DNA of 64,000 bases from Pseudoips prasinana. Taxonomy: Eukaryota > Arthropoda > Insecta > Lepidoptera > Nolidae. This document shows positions 10,735-20,105 of this stretch, piece after piece (positions within the stretch are counted from its first letter, which is position 1; every line of letters begins with the position of its first letter). The stretch lies in the NCBI GenBank assembly GCA_951640165.1, contig OX621256.1:682001-746000 (forward strand). Reading direction: 5' to 3'. The position numbers and the translations under genes are program-made. The notes under the pieces are model-generated. The model saw nothing but the letters and a program-made list of their open reading frames with translations. It searched no databases and was not told the DNA's origin.

Positions 10735-10960
10735 GTGACGGCATAGAATATAATCACCCCATCACATCCCATGATGGGCGTAGAAATCGACCGAGAGATT
10801 ACCTATCAGAGAACGGGCAGCAGCGTTTTTCTGTGAACTATGACCATCAAACTGCGACCGCCAACCCGTCTGCCAAGCGTGACGGTTATGGCATATCCTC
10901 CATTCTTTGGGGAGGCTTTTGTCCAGCAGTGGACGTACTTTGATGATGATGATTAGAAAT
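10735..10960 (+). mobile_element. GAT-tailed 200-bp repeat, copy 2
   Basis: Near-complete member: AGAGAACGGGCAGCAGCG, CTGTGAACTATGACCAT, GCCAACCCGTCTGCCAAGCG, GGCATATCC, GGGGAGGCTTTTGTCCAGCAGTGGACGTA, and a short (GAT)n tail. The tail and the last ~40 bases match the RTE LINE ends, supporting shared retrotransposition machinery. Confidence 0.7.
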
Positions 10961-11081
10961 ACGAGAGCATACTTTTCGATGTATCATGAATGGTGTATTA
11001 TGATTCACCAATGCTACATAGTAATACCAGTGTCACTGAGGTATAGTTCAAGTTTTGCGCAGCATTATTATTTACTAGCAC

Positions 11082-11335
11082 GTTGCTCTAGCGGTTAGTG
11101 ACCCTGACTGCTAAACTAGTATTAGTTATGGTCGTGGGTTCAATCCCCACCCGGGTCAAATCTTTGTGTGATGAGCACGATTATTAATTTGTTCTGTGAC
11201 GGGGTGTAATTTATCTTGAACATGTATGTATTTAGGAATATGTAAGCAGGTTTACCAGTTATCTGGTTGCCATTGTACTAAGCTCTGCCTCGTTTGGGAT
11301 CAGATGACTGTGTGTTAGTCCCAAGATATTTATTT
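11082..11335 (+). mobile_element. tRNA-derived SINE (family T3)
   Basis: GCACGTTGCTCTAGCGGTTAG (A box), CCTGACTGCTAAAC, GTGGGTTCAATCCCC (B box), AAATCTTTGTGTGATGAGCACG, ACGGGGTGTAATTTATC, CAGTTATCTGGTTGCC and the tail GGGATCAGATGACTGTGTG. Full length or close to it. Confidence 0.75.
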
Positions 11336-11937
11336 ATTTTGCATACATATACAATTTGTTTTAAATCTAAGTGAGATTTAAATATATGGGAATTATATTG
11401 GTAAAAGAATATCCCCAGTATAGGCGAACTCCTTAAAAAACAAAACATTCAAACCACATTTAGTGCGCATGCTCATAAAGAGAAGTATTAATAGTTGTAC
11501 GAGTATTTGTCACTCGAGTTAGCTTACATGTTACCAGCTATATATTAATGTTTGCTACGTTCTCATTGACATAGTATGTTGACTGTTCATATGTCTTGCC
11601 CAATATTTTTTCCTTTCACCAGTTCACGCAGTGGCAACGCCGATAAGAACAGGTAAGAAACTCGGAGGAAGCGTAAGAGCTTAAGGTTTCGTGACACAGG
11701 GGTTATTTTACGATTTTACAGAAGCAATCTGTATTGGCTACAATAACCACTTTGCCTGAGGCAGTTACCGTAACCACCGTACGCTACAGAAAGATACATT
11801 CAGTCATTGATATAAACAACTAGATTAGTAAGAACCGCGCCAATGCGTAACCACTCCACATAAGGCCACAGCCTTATGTGCAGCTAATGTCAGTTCAGTG
11901 CATAGTGAGACGCCAACCGTGTTCAACCAAGAGAAAA
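11336..11937. other. Spacer upstream of the THAP relic
   Basis: No ORF of note. A 9-bp inverted repeat with a 4-base loop (ACATAAGGC / GCCTTATGT) sits near 11860-11881, ~60 bases before the THAP start codon. I could not find a convincing terminal inverted repeat for a surrounding transposon. Confidence 0.4.
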
Positions 11938-12455
11938 ATGGGTAAATGTGTAGTCAAAAAATGCGATTCAAGGTCGCAAAAACATCACAAATCAAGCGGA
12001 ATTACTTTCCACACGTAAGTTAATTGTTTATGTATTCATATTAACGTAAATGACGCCAAAATTGAATTAAAACATTTAATATTTTATTTAAGGTTCAGTG
12101 TTACCACTAAAACATTGGTTAGATTTCCCATAATATTGGAGGAATTTGTAATTTATGGAATACGTAACCTTATTACCTCTGTTTTTTAATTAAATAAAAA
12201 TAATTACATAATTTAAGTGGGTAATAATCAATTGTCTGATATTTTTTATAACCAATTTTATATTAATTGCAGTATGCCATAAGATGCACCACGCCGTGGG
12301 TGGAAGTTATTCGATTGCTGAGAAAGCAGACTGATTGGCAACCGATTAAATCGTCTGTTATTTGTTCAAAGCACTTCCGGGATCAAAACAAACTCTGACC
12401 AAAAAGCGATTGTGGCCGTGTTTATTTGTCTAACGTAGCAATTCCAATGCTTCTT
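11938..12455 (+). pseudogene. Broken two-exon THAP-domain coding sequence
   Basis: Exon 1 (11938-12014) starts MGKCVVKKC, giving the first two zinc ligands of a THAP domain (C-x4-C), and ends at a consensus donor GTAAGT. After a 258-base intron the acceptor at 12271-12272 opens exon 2 (12273-12455). Exon 2 has a conserved Trp (PWVEVIRLL), DWQP, CSKHF (C-x2-H, the last two ligands) and an IPMLL ending that matches the AVPTLF-type box; another GTAAG follows. A TAA at 12280-12282, a frameshift near 12300 and a TGA at 12396-12398 destroy the frame. THAP domains bind DNA and are common in P-, Harbinger- and related transposases. No catalytic domain follows, so it could also be a host gene relic. 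Confidence 0.6.
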
Positions 12456-13177
12456 GTAAGTAAAGGTTTAATTTGGTAATTAATATTGTCAGAACATAGG
12501 TAATATTGGTCTAAAAATACTTCTTATAAAATTTCCACAGCCACAAACTGCAATAATACAACTCAAACTAAATTGTGTAGCAAGTGTTTGATGTAATTAT
12601 TCAATTTTCTTTGTTTTCTTTGTAATGATTTTAAATTTGTTATATTCTTAATTCTATATTGCTATGTATTCAGATTCTATATAATAATATATAATGCATT
12701 TCTTCATCAGTTTCCACATTTAAATCTACTTTTGTTTTCATTCCATTCTTTTCACCATTTTGGAAACTTTATTTGTAATTATAATCCAACATTCCATTTT
12801 TTGGTATAATAAAAATATTAAAACAAAATCTGTATTTTATTATTTAGTCATGCTTACTTCATTTAATAAGAAATACTTACTTTAAATAATTTATTTTATT
12901 ACAAATTATCTTTAAAATAAACTTGATTTAAAATACATTTGTTTGGGGGAATTTTTGTATGGTAAGCAACCCCAACCAGCCGATGCATGTTTTGCTTTTG
13001 TCTTTGTCTAATCTAAGCGACTGTATTGTCATTGCGGCCGGTGTAAGTAAGATAGATATATGTTTACTTTAAAATGTCTAGTGGTTTCAAAGCTACGTCG
13101 TCACTGTTCACTAGTGGTTACACTTTTTGCGACTCGCTATAATGAGGTTTGCTTCTCTAGTAATTTAACTCAATGCA
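12456..13177. other. AT-rich DNA between THAP relic and mariner
   Basis: No protein motif. A possible third acceptor (TTTCCACAG at about 12540) is followed by only ~50 open bases. Otherwise nothing supported. Confidence 0.4.
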
Positions 13178-14487
13178 TTCAGTCAAAAAAGTATCGGGAA
13201 TGGATGAGTTCCAAATTCAAATTTTTATTTTTTTTTGTTATTGTTAAATTGGCACATCTGTTTTCCATTTTGGCGCGGAGTTTGAGTTGCATCTGTTATT
13301 TATATTAAATACAGTGCTGGTTTTAGTAATATCATATATAGTGTGTATTGCGAATTTCATAATGGACAATAATATCGAATAAAGAGTTTGTCTTCAATTT
13401 TGCATCGCTAATGGAATTTCGTGTTCGGAGTCACTGGAAATGTTACAGAAGGCTTACGGTGAATCGACTTTATCAAAAACTCGTGCTTATGAGTGGTTCA
13501 AAGCGTTCAAACGCGGTCGAGATGTGATGAAAGATTTGCCTCGCTCTGGTAGGCCATCAACGTCTGCAACTGAAGTTAGCATCGCAAAAGTGAAGGAAAT
13601 AGTGACTGAAAATCCTCATTCAACTCTGAGAGAGATAGCCGCCGAACTTTCTGTATCTCATGAGTCGATTCGTAACATTTAAACTAACCATTTGGGTATG
13701 AAACATGTTGCCGCTCTGTTAGTCCCAAAATATCAGAATTTTCTCCAAAAACTCAATCGCATGAAAGTCGCTGAGGACATGGTAGAACGAGTCAATTCCG
13801 ACCCAACATTCATGAAACGCATTGTTACTGGTGACGAGACGTGGGTATACGAATTTGACATGCAAACTAGTCAACAAGCTTCGGAGTGGCGCCTTCCAAC
13901 TGAACCGAAACCGAAAAAACCACGCCAAAGTCGATCAAAAGTCAAAGTCATGTTGACTGTTTTCTTTGACTGTCGCGGTGTTGTGCACTCTGAATACTTA
14001 CCGGAAGGTCGAACGGTAAATAAAGAATATTATTTGAGCATTATGCGGCGTTTAAGAGAGCAAATTCGACGAAAAAGGCCAGATTTGTGGAAAGAAAATT
14101 CTTGGATTTTGCACCACGATGATGCGCCTTCGCACAAGGCCATCATTGTGAACGAATTTTTGACCAAACACTCAACAAATACCATCCAGCAACCACCATA
14201 TTCACCAGATATGGCTCCAGCTAATTTCTTACTTTTCCTAAACTCAAATTACTACTTCGTGGTAGGTACCCGTTTTCAATCGGTAGAAGACATAAAGGAG
14301 AATTCGCGGCAAGAACTGAACTCAATTCCGAAAGCAGCATTTAAAAAATGTTTTGATGAATGGATTATTCGTTGGCGTAAGTGTATCGTTTCTGAAGGAG
14401 CATACTTTGAAGGTGATAAAATAAATTTGAATGAATAACAAACATTTTGTATATTATTGATCTTTTCCCGGTACTTTCTTGACAGAG
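13178..14487 (+). mobile_element. Full-length but dead mariner element
   Basis: 1310 bp, the usual mariner size. The left end (13178-13207) and right end (14458-14487) are imperfect TIRs, 23 of 30 positions alike, with a GTCAAnAAAGTAnCGGGA core. The right flank is TA (14488-14489); the left flank is CA, a decayed target TA. The transposase inside is inactivated, so this copy could only move in trans, if at all. Confidence 0.85.
13362..14438 (+). pseudogene. Mariner transposase pseudogene (D34D type)
   Basis: A 359-codon frame starting MDNNIE with in-frame TAA codons at 13380-13382 and 13680-13682. The N-terminal helix-turn-helix region (ESLEMLQKAYGES, LSKTRAYEW, GRPSTS) and linker (LVPK) are readable. 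The catalytic region has the first Asp in TGDETWVYEF and the second in HHDDAPSH. The third Asp, expected 35 residues later in the APxDF motif, is Asn here (MAPANFLLF). The C-terminus (FKKCFDEW...CIVSEGAYFEGD) is typical. Two stops plus loss of a metal ligand make it non-functional. Subfamily not certain (mellifera/vertumnana-like by eye). Confidence 0.88.
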
Positions 14488-14742
14488 TAGTATACCCGGT
14501 AGTAAATTCACTTGTCGTTCCAGCACAGAGCCCGTCAGCACACAACGCTCTCTACCGAAGTCATAGACAAATAGCTCCACATTTGTAACAGATCTATGAC
14601 TATTGTGCTACAAACTTATCTGGCCCGGTGGCCAAAAGTAGAACTAACGACGCCAGTTTGAAATGTCAATCCATGACATTCCTGCCATTGATTGTTTGTT
14701 GCGCGAATTTATTTTTCTTTTTGTGGTTTTTAATTGTGAAAA

Positions 14743-15066
14743 ATGCCGAAAGCTTTATAAATTGATGCGGGGAACGTTATAATACAAGTATTGAATTATA
14801 TGAAGGAAGAATAACGCCTTCAGGCACCAATTATACCCTTCACTAAGTTGTATGAATGCGTAGCTGTTGCTACAGGTTAGTGTTGTCAGCTTCTGAAAAA
14901 ATACGAAACTCCCCCTCGCTCTTTAAATTAAAATACTTATTTTAAAATATTCATTATTTATTTTTTGCTATTTCCTTTGTAGGTGTCCGCAATCGATTTG
15001 TAAGAAAACTTGTGAAAGAAAAAGAGCTAGCAAATGCAAAAATTTATAGCAGATCAGAATATTGAT
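14743..15066 (+). pseudogene. Transposase N-terminal exons, broken
   Basis: Exon 1 (14743-14875) begins MPKAL and reads through two stops to APIIPFTKLYE and AVATG. It ends at GTTAGT, and the acceptor at 14981-14982 joins exon 2 with GVRNRFVRKLVKEKELANAK in frame before a TGA. The pattern of a PI(L/I)P..K..ERVA..TG motif followed by a basic K-E helix is what I associate with the DNA-binding head of an arthropod DDE transposase family. The catalytic part is missing. Confidence 0.5.
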
Positions 15067-15079
15067 AGATCGAATTCTG

Positions 15080-15314
15080 AAACCCTATCATTGATTGCAG
15101 AAGCTGGCAAATGCATTGCGATCATGTAAAAAATATTGAAAATGTGTGGCGAAAAAGGGATGGATACTTAGACGAGCCTTTCATCATTCATTTAGGTAGT
15201 GATAGTGAAAGTGAAAGCAGTGATTCCGATAATGATGATGATGAAATGACTTTTGAATTAAACCATTCCGGTGACATAATAATACCTGGAGTATCTCCGT
15301 TAGAGAACACTTAG
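15080..15314 (+). pseudogene. Transposase C-terminal fragment
   Basis: The frame gives SWQMHCDHVKNIENVW, then YLDEPFIIHLGSDSESESSDSDNDDDE and a short hydrophobic end. A CxHV..IE..W motif followed by an acidic Ser/Asp tail is the usual end of the same transposase family as the upstream exons. Together they mark both ends of one deleted gene. Confidence 0.55.
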
Positions 15315-15521
15315 CATACGTTTTATGTAAATGATCATAATTATTGTATAAATATATAAAGATTAGTAATGACAGTATTTGTTTGCTTTTTAGTGAAGTA
15401 ATATTTACGTTACAATGTGCATATTATTTTTACCCACTTTATTGCAAAAAATAGTTACTAGCAACACTAAATGCGATAACAGCGACGCTGCCACCGGGTC
15501 AGAAAAGTTTGTGGGACTGTA

Positions 15522-16039
15522 TATTAATATGACAACACAAATGACACCCATTTGTCAACCAGCAACTAAACAGTAACGTCTTAATTCCGCTTGTAGCACA
15601 TTTGTGAGAATAGTCCGGCGGCTAAGAATAGCTCAACTATGACATTTACTTACCAATGTTGTGGCGACGGAATGTGCGTTTGTTTGTGGGCTTAGTTTGC
15701 AAATAATTTGAAGTTTCAGCGATGGATTGTGATCTTGTGTAGAACGATGTATTGCGTGAAATTTTACCAACATGTAATACAAAGTACATCTTGACTCTTC
15801 AGTCTACTTTGTATTCATGTCTTAGTTTTAGATTATATTGGTCACACAATACTTGTCCTGTACAAGGATTGAACTGTTTTTTTCTTAATTTTATTTTTTA
15901 ACATGACGTAATACGGTGAGACTAGGACGCTTTCAATGATTCACCAGACAATAGAGGCGAACGAGGCTCAAGCCGTATCTATCTTCTATACATGTAATAA
16001 AATCGTAGGAAAGTCAAACTGTACTTTGAATATTTTTTT
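15522..16039. other. Spacer, nothing recognised
   Basis: No coding motif. A direct/inverted AATACAAAGTA motif near 15777 and 15808 is the only small structure noted. Confidence 0.4.
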
Positions 16040-16302
16040 AAAAGGATACTTGTGGCGTGATCTACAATCGATATCGAAGCCAAAAATATAGTTTTTTTTC
16101 TATTTATCTGTTTATCTGTTTGTCTGTATGTATGTCCGGGCTAAACTCAAAAAGTACTGCATGGATTAAATTCAAATTTTGCATGAATATTACTAAGAGG
16201 TCGGGTCAACATATAGGTTATATGCTATCACGCTATCACCTACGGGGGAGGAGCTGTGATGATTTATAAAATTTGACGCGGGTAAAACCGCGGGGCACAG
16301 TT
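16040..16302 (+). mobile_element. Helitron-like non-autonomous element
   Basis: Contains an internal TCTGTTTGTCTGTATGT stretch and ends with GCGGGTAAAACCGCGGGGCACAGTTAGT. Hairpin-forming GCGGG...CCGCGG just before a CTAG-like end is the usual Helitron 3' terminus in Lepidoptera; here the terminal CTAG is mutated to TTAG. Confidence 0.5.
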
Positions 16303-16768
16303 AGTATTATATATACATAAAAAAGATAAATTAAGGCAAGGAGAGGGCATTTCATCGATGGAAGATCGATCTCAACACATGGAGGTACCAAAGTTGTACC
16401 GAGGCCACTTCTCACAGCTAAAGTTCAGTAAGTACTGATCTTTAGCTATCAGCGCCATAAGCTACCTATAACTTTATATTATTGCATTTCAAGGAAGAAC
16501 TAGGAGAATAACCTAGTCTTTTTTCGCTAGTAACCGTAAATATATTTACGTATAGTTGGTATATACTAAAGATCAAACAAATTGCTCCACGAGTTGGTGC
16601 AAAGAGATTAATCAATTAGACAATTAGCCCGACTTCAATTGTTATTGTTGGCTTTAGACAATTTTATTGTCGCTTCCGATGCTACAATTGATCTGCAGAT
16701 AAAGCTGAATGAATGGATGGTATTAGCCAGGAATCTATAAATAGAATCGGTATACAGACAGTTTAACA
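16303..16768. other. Spacer, nothing recognised
   Basis: No gene or recurrent repeat. Confidence 0.4.
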
Positions 16769-17311
16769 GGCCGGTTGACATTTAAATGCTTGCCTTTCAC
16801 GCCGTAAGTCGTGGGTTCGATTCCCAGCCAGGATAGATATTTGTGTGCCCGAAGATGTCTGTTTGTCCTGAGTCTGGGAGTAATTATCTATATAAGTGTA
16901 ATGTATTTACAGAAGAAAAGTAGTATATGTAGTATATCGGCTATTTGGTTTCCATAGTACGATCAATCAATCAATAATTCTTTATTGCGAACATAGGTAG
17001 GTACATTGCACATTCAAGGGTGTTAGTGATGTTGAGGTCGCTATGTCCAGCCGGTTAGAGCATGCAATTATTTATGTTAAAATGTCATTATTTTACAGAA
17101 AATTGCAAATAAAAACATTATGTACGTAGATGTCACACTTTTTACAGGTATCGATAGTAATACATTTATATAACATCACAATAATTTAATACAAAGTTAT
17201 AATAAATAAGTTAACAATAAATTAATATAAAATAATTACCAAATCAAAAAAAGAGCTCTGCTTAGTTTGGTACCTGATGGCTGTCTGTGAATAAAGTCCC
17301 AGGATATTGCT
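16769..17311 (+). mobile_element. tRNA-derived SINE (family T1) split by an insertion
   Basis: The 5' part (16769-16963) has the T1 head with B box GGGTTCGATTCCC, CTGTTTGTCCTGAGTCTGGG and TTTGGTTTCCATAGTAC. The 3' part resumes at about 17253 with AGCTCTGCTTAGTTTGG, GATGGCTGTCTGTGAATAAAGTCCC. Between them lie ~290 bases foreign to the SINE (see next entry). The A box is damaged (GGCCGGTTGACATTT). Confidence 0.7.
16964..17252 (-). mobile_element. LINE 3'-UTR insertion inside the SINE
   Basis: On the minus strand this segment ends with AATAAAGAATTATTGATTGATTGATC, a polyadenylation signal plus (ATTG)n tail, as expected for the 3' end of a CR1/L2-like LINE. It interrupts the SINE exactly where the T1 consensus reads CATAGTACAAGCTCTGC. 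No coding sequence remains. Confidence 0.5.
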
Positions 17312-17435
17312 ATAATCATCGGTTGGGGCGGTTATTGACGTCAAGATGCATTTAGTGATGTTTTGTTCAACTACTAGCCGAATTTTGGCCACGGCGGCTA
17401 CTCTAAATGGAGATTAACCATTTGCGCAGAACATA

Positions 17436-17705
17436 GTGCACTTTCTATTCCATCACTCTCATGATCCGAAGGGACGACTAGCGATACGACCGGAAAGAGG
17501 TCAGTTTAGGACCGACGCCTTTACGTGCTCACCGAGGCTCGTGGGTATAATACCACCAAATCACAAATTTTGGGCTGATACCGATATATTTTCATATTTT
17601 ATTCTAGAAAAATTCCATAATCACTTTTGGCTCTACTCGGGATTTGAACCCAAGACCTCGCTATCTGCGGTTGAATTAGCTACCGCTAGACCAACGAGGC
17701 AGTAA
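17436..17705 (-). mobile_element. tRNA-derived SINE (family T5)
   Basis: On the minus strand the head is CTGCCTCGTTGGTCTAGCGG (A box) with GGGTTCAAATCCCGAG (B box), followed by AGCCAAAAGTGATTATGG and, at the far end, GGTATTATACCCACGAGCCTCGG. Only one copy in the window. The head is close to a real tRNA, but there is no matching acceptor stem. Confidence 0.6.
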
Positions 17706-18217
17706 AATATAGCATCTATAAAAACCAGAATTTCATTTAAATGTGAAATTAGCTTCCGTAAGCAAATCAACGCGAAACACAATTATTATTAGCGTACCTA
17801 GTTCAGCGCCTGCGCGGACACAAAGCAAACAGCTGCTCACTATCTCAAACTCTCAAATAGTTACTCCCAATACGAACTTCCTGTAACTCATTACAGAACG
17901 CATTTCATAGCGAACTGCAAGCAGCTGAAACTTTCCCGCCTGTTCGCTAATATTGGACTTTATTGAGCGCTCGCCCTGAACAGCGCCGGACTGAAATATT
18001 ACATCAATTCTACGTAGTTTAGATACTCTCAATAGCCAAGCCAAGGGATTTCTAATATTCCCATTGTATAATTTAAGCTGCTTTATCCTTATTATATACT
18101 TTAAGTAAGGTTTGAAGTCGTGTTTTGTTTTTTAAAACAGGTTTTATTTTATTCTTTATTTACCATGTATATATAATATTTTATATAAATTTAGTGTATA
18201 TTTTATTAACATACTTT
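17706..18217. other. Spacer, nothing recognised
   Basis: No coding motif or repeat that I can assign. Confidence 0.4.
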
Positions 18218-18457
18218 GGCCTGTTGGCGTGGTTAGCAAATGCTTGCTTTTCACGCCGGAGGTCATGGGTTCGATTCCCACCCAGGACAGATATATGTGT
18301 GCATGAACATGTCTGTTTGTCCTGAGTCTGGGTGTAATTATCTATATAAGTATGTATTTACAAAAGAAAAGTAATATATGTATTATATAAGTTATCTGGT
18401 TTCCAGTTAGTACAAGCTCTGCTTAGTTTGGGATCAGATGGCCGTGTGTAAAAATGT
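18218..18457 (+). mobile_element. tRNA-derived SINE (family T1), reference copy
   Basis: The most complete T1 copy in this window. GGCCTGTTGGCGTGGTTAGC carries the A box and GGGTTCGATTCCC the B box. Then come CACCCAGGACAGATAT, GCATGAACATGTCTG, TTGTCCTGAGTCTGGGTG, TAATTATCTATATAAGTATG, TAGTACAAGCTCTGCTTAG and GGATCAGATGGCCGTGTG. There is no poly(A) tail. Other T1 copies: 4.4, 16.8, 24.1, 36.8 and 55.2 kb. Confidence 0.8.
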
Positions 18458-18865
18458 CAATCACACGGCTACTCATTAAGCATTACCAGTATAAGCTTAT
18501 CTCGCGTTGTATAGGATTCCCATACAATGACAGGTCAGCTTATATTGGAAATGTATAGCTTGATATGAAGCCGTGCGTACTCACTCAACTACGGAACTTT
18601 TTTGACTATCTACCCTTTAAGTAACATGGTCTTTTAGAAAATCCTAAAGCAGGCGTTATATTTAAATATCACCTGACCTTTTAAAATGTTAATTTCCTTA
18701 AAAATCGGATCGTTAGATGATTTATACGGGACCAAGCATGTCTCTTCGAATCAAAATCGATTTAAAACGCTGGAGTTCTCGCTGTACATTCACGAAAAAT
18801 AAAACGCCTGAAATTGATAACCACCGTCGTTTTCAGACTGGATATATATGTTCATACTGAAGATT
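18458..18865. other. Spacer, nothing recognised
   Basis: No supported feature. Confidence 0.4.
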
Positions 18866-18985
18866 ACTTCGGGACTAGTCCCTCCCTCTTACCCACCACT
18901 GCAACTCCTGTAAGCCAGGATCAACAGTGGCACACAATGAAATGACACTGAGCGGTGAAGCTCAGGCATGTCCCGGGGAATCGCT
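18866..18985 (-). repeat. Interspersed repeat shared with 55955-56075
   Basis: The complement (GGGACATGCCTGAGCTTCACC, GTGTGCCACTGTTGATCC, GGGACTAGTCCC) matches the plus-strand segment at 56.0 kb (GGGCCTCATCACTCAGTG, GCGTGCCACTGTTGAACC, GGGACTAGTTCC) in order. Class unknown. Confidence 0.5.
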
Positions 18986-19189
18986 TTAACTGTCTTGGAT
19001 CCCGCAACGAGTTTAAGCAGAAACAGAAAAAAGGAGGAGTTAGAAAATGAATAGTTCCACTTCCCTCCAGAGCAAAGCGGGAGACAGAATGATTTAAAGA
19101 GGCTATAGCCTCATAAAATGAGAGATTTGCAACTAGAGAAGCCAGCTGCAAAAGCACCGAGGATCAATTTAAGGGTCCTAAGTGAGCTG

Positions 19190-19540
19190 TTATATTTGAT
19201 TCCAATAGTGGGTATAGCAAAAGCGCTTAAATGCACGGAAGTTGTTCCTTGTTGCTACAAGATCCGTATAATAAACTACTCCAGATATTGGTTGCAAGCT
19301 GTTTAACATAATATCACGCTGATTTTGCCAGAGATCACACTCCCACAGGATGTGGTGAGCAGTTTGTTCATATTCGTTACTGGAAGTTGAGCACAGACAG
19401 ATTGGTAAAGACACTCATTTGAAACTATACAATTTACTTTTAAAATCGCCGTGTCCGGTAAGAAATTGTGCAACATAATGGTCTATGATTAGCCAAGTTT
19501 TATTTAACCGTTCGCGTACGTCCGGAAAGAACTGAAGATT
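19190..19540 (-). pseudogene. Non-LTR retrotransposon, post-RNase-H tail
   Basis: Minus-strand frame: VAQFLTGHGDFKSKL, then (after one TGA) CSTSSNEYEQTAHHILWECDLW and RAFKRFCYTHYW before a stop. A T-G-H-G motif, Cys residues and E-(Q/T)-A-x-H-(I/L)-L-x-x-C is the zinc-like tail that follows RT/RNase H in R1/Jockey-type LINEs. The upstream domains are absent. Confidence 0.6.
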
Positions 19541-19544
19541 ACTT

Positions 19545-19612
19545 CATCACCATCAACATATCAGCCGAAGTCCACTTCTGGAAAAAAGCCTCCCCAAAAG
19601 ATTTCTACAATT
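19545..19612 (-). mobile_element. RTE LINE 3' end (short)
   Basis: The minus strand reads GGGGAGGCTTTTTTCCAGAAGTGGACTT, then CGGCTGATATGTTGATGGTGATGA, the RTE terminus with its GAT-like tail. Confidence 0.5.
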
Positions 19613-19715
19613 TTTTTTAAAGGCGACGCCCGATTTAGGGAATCTAATCCCTGTGTCGCGGGGTACTTTACAAACATATAATAGACGGACCCTAATTACA
19701 TCCATACATCACGGA
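19613..19715 (-). mobile_element. tRNA-SINE (family T4) 3' half
   Basis: AAAGGCGACGCCCGATTTAGGGAATCTAATCCCTGTGTCGCGGGGTACTTTACAAACATATAATAGACGG is the T4 3' end in reverse (compare 8.58 and 49.2 kb). The tRNA head is missing. Confidence 0.6.
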
Positions 19716-19725
19716 ATTGTGTTCA

Positions 19726-20105
19726 TCATTTCGAGGGATATGTATGCCACGCTTGGCAGACGGGTTGGCGATCGCAGTATGATAGTACACAGAGAGATGC
19801 TGCAGCACGTTCTCTGGGAGATATTCTTTCGGGAAGACTTCCACGGCATCAAATTTATTAACTTCACACGCAAAAATTTGATAATTTATATATTAAAATT
19901 TTGAACAATGTTAAAAATAAAAGAGAGTGAGCGTAGAAGTCGTCCCGAGGAAACATCTCCCAGAGAACGTGCTACAGCGTCCCTCTTTGTACTCTCATAC
20001 TGCGATCGCCAACCCGCCTGCCAAGCGTGGTGATTATGGCATGTCCCTCCAAATGATGGACAACATTCCATTGCAGAAATCATTTGTCCAGCAGTGGCAA
20101 TCGGC
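19726..20105. mobile_element. Two GAT-family repeats in inverted orientation
   Basis: A minus-strand copy (19726-19850: GCTTGGCAGACGGGTTGGCGATCG, CACGTTCTCTGGGAGATATT) faces a plus-strand copy (about 19928-20105: ACATCTCCCAGAGAACGTGC, GCGATCGCCAACCCGCC, TTTGTCCAGCAGTGG). About 80 AT-rich bases separate them. The arms are imperfect but clearly the same ~120 bases, so transcripts could fold back. The two copies share the variant AACGTG(C) where other copies have AACGGG, which suggests an inverted duplication rather than two independent insertions. Confidence 0.65.

Larger units (their letters stand above)
14603..15519 (+). mobile_element. Internally deleted TA-flanked DNA transposon
   Basis: 917 bp with 30-bp imperfect TIRs at 14603-14632 and 15490-15519 (shared core CnACAAACTTnTCTGnCCCGGTGGC) and TA on both sides (14601-14602, 15520-15521). 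TA duplication points to the IS630/Tc1/mariner supergroup. The remaining coding ends (next entries) show it descends from an intron-containing autonomous element whose DDE core has been deleted. Confidence 0.75.

Noticed and set aside
11860..11881. Operator-like palindrome upstream of the THAP relic
   Set aside because: A 9-bp hairpin alone gives no evidence of regulation, and the gene is broken.
13719..13928. ORFs antisense to the mariner transposases
   Set aside because: No motifs; explained by the transposase frames on the other strand. The same holds for 43753-44245.
15111..15314. Stand-alone acidic protein
   Set aside because: It is the C-terminal exon of the deleted transposon at 14603-15519, bounded by that element's TIRs.
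16057..16269. Small gene at 16.06-16.27 kb
   Set aside because: It lies within a Helitron-like repeat, and the translation follows its TCTG repeats.
18218..18300. tRNA gene (A and B boxes intact)
   Set aside because: No matching acceptor stem, and the head continues into a SINE body repeated many times. The same applies to the heads at 17.7, 37.7 and 50.4 kb.
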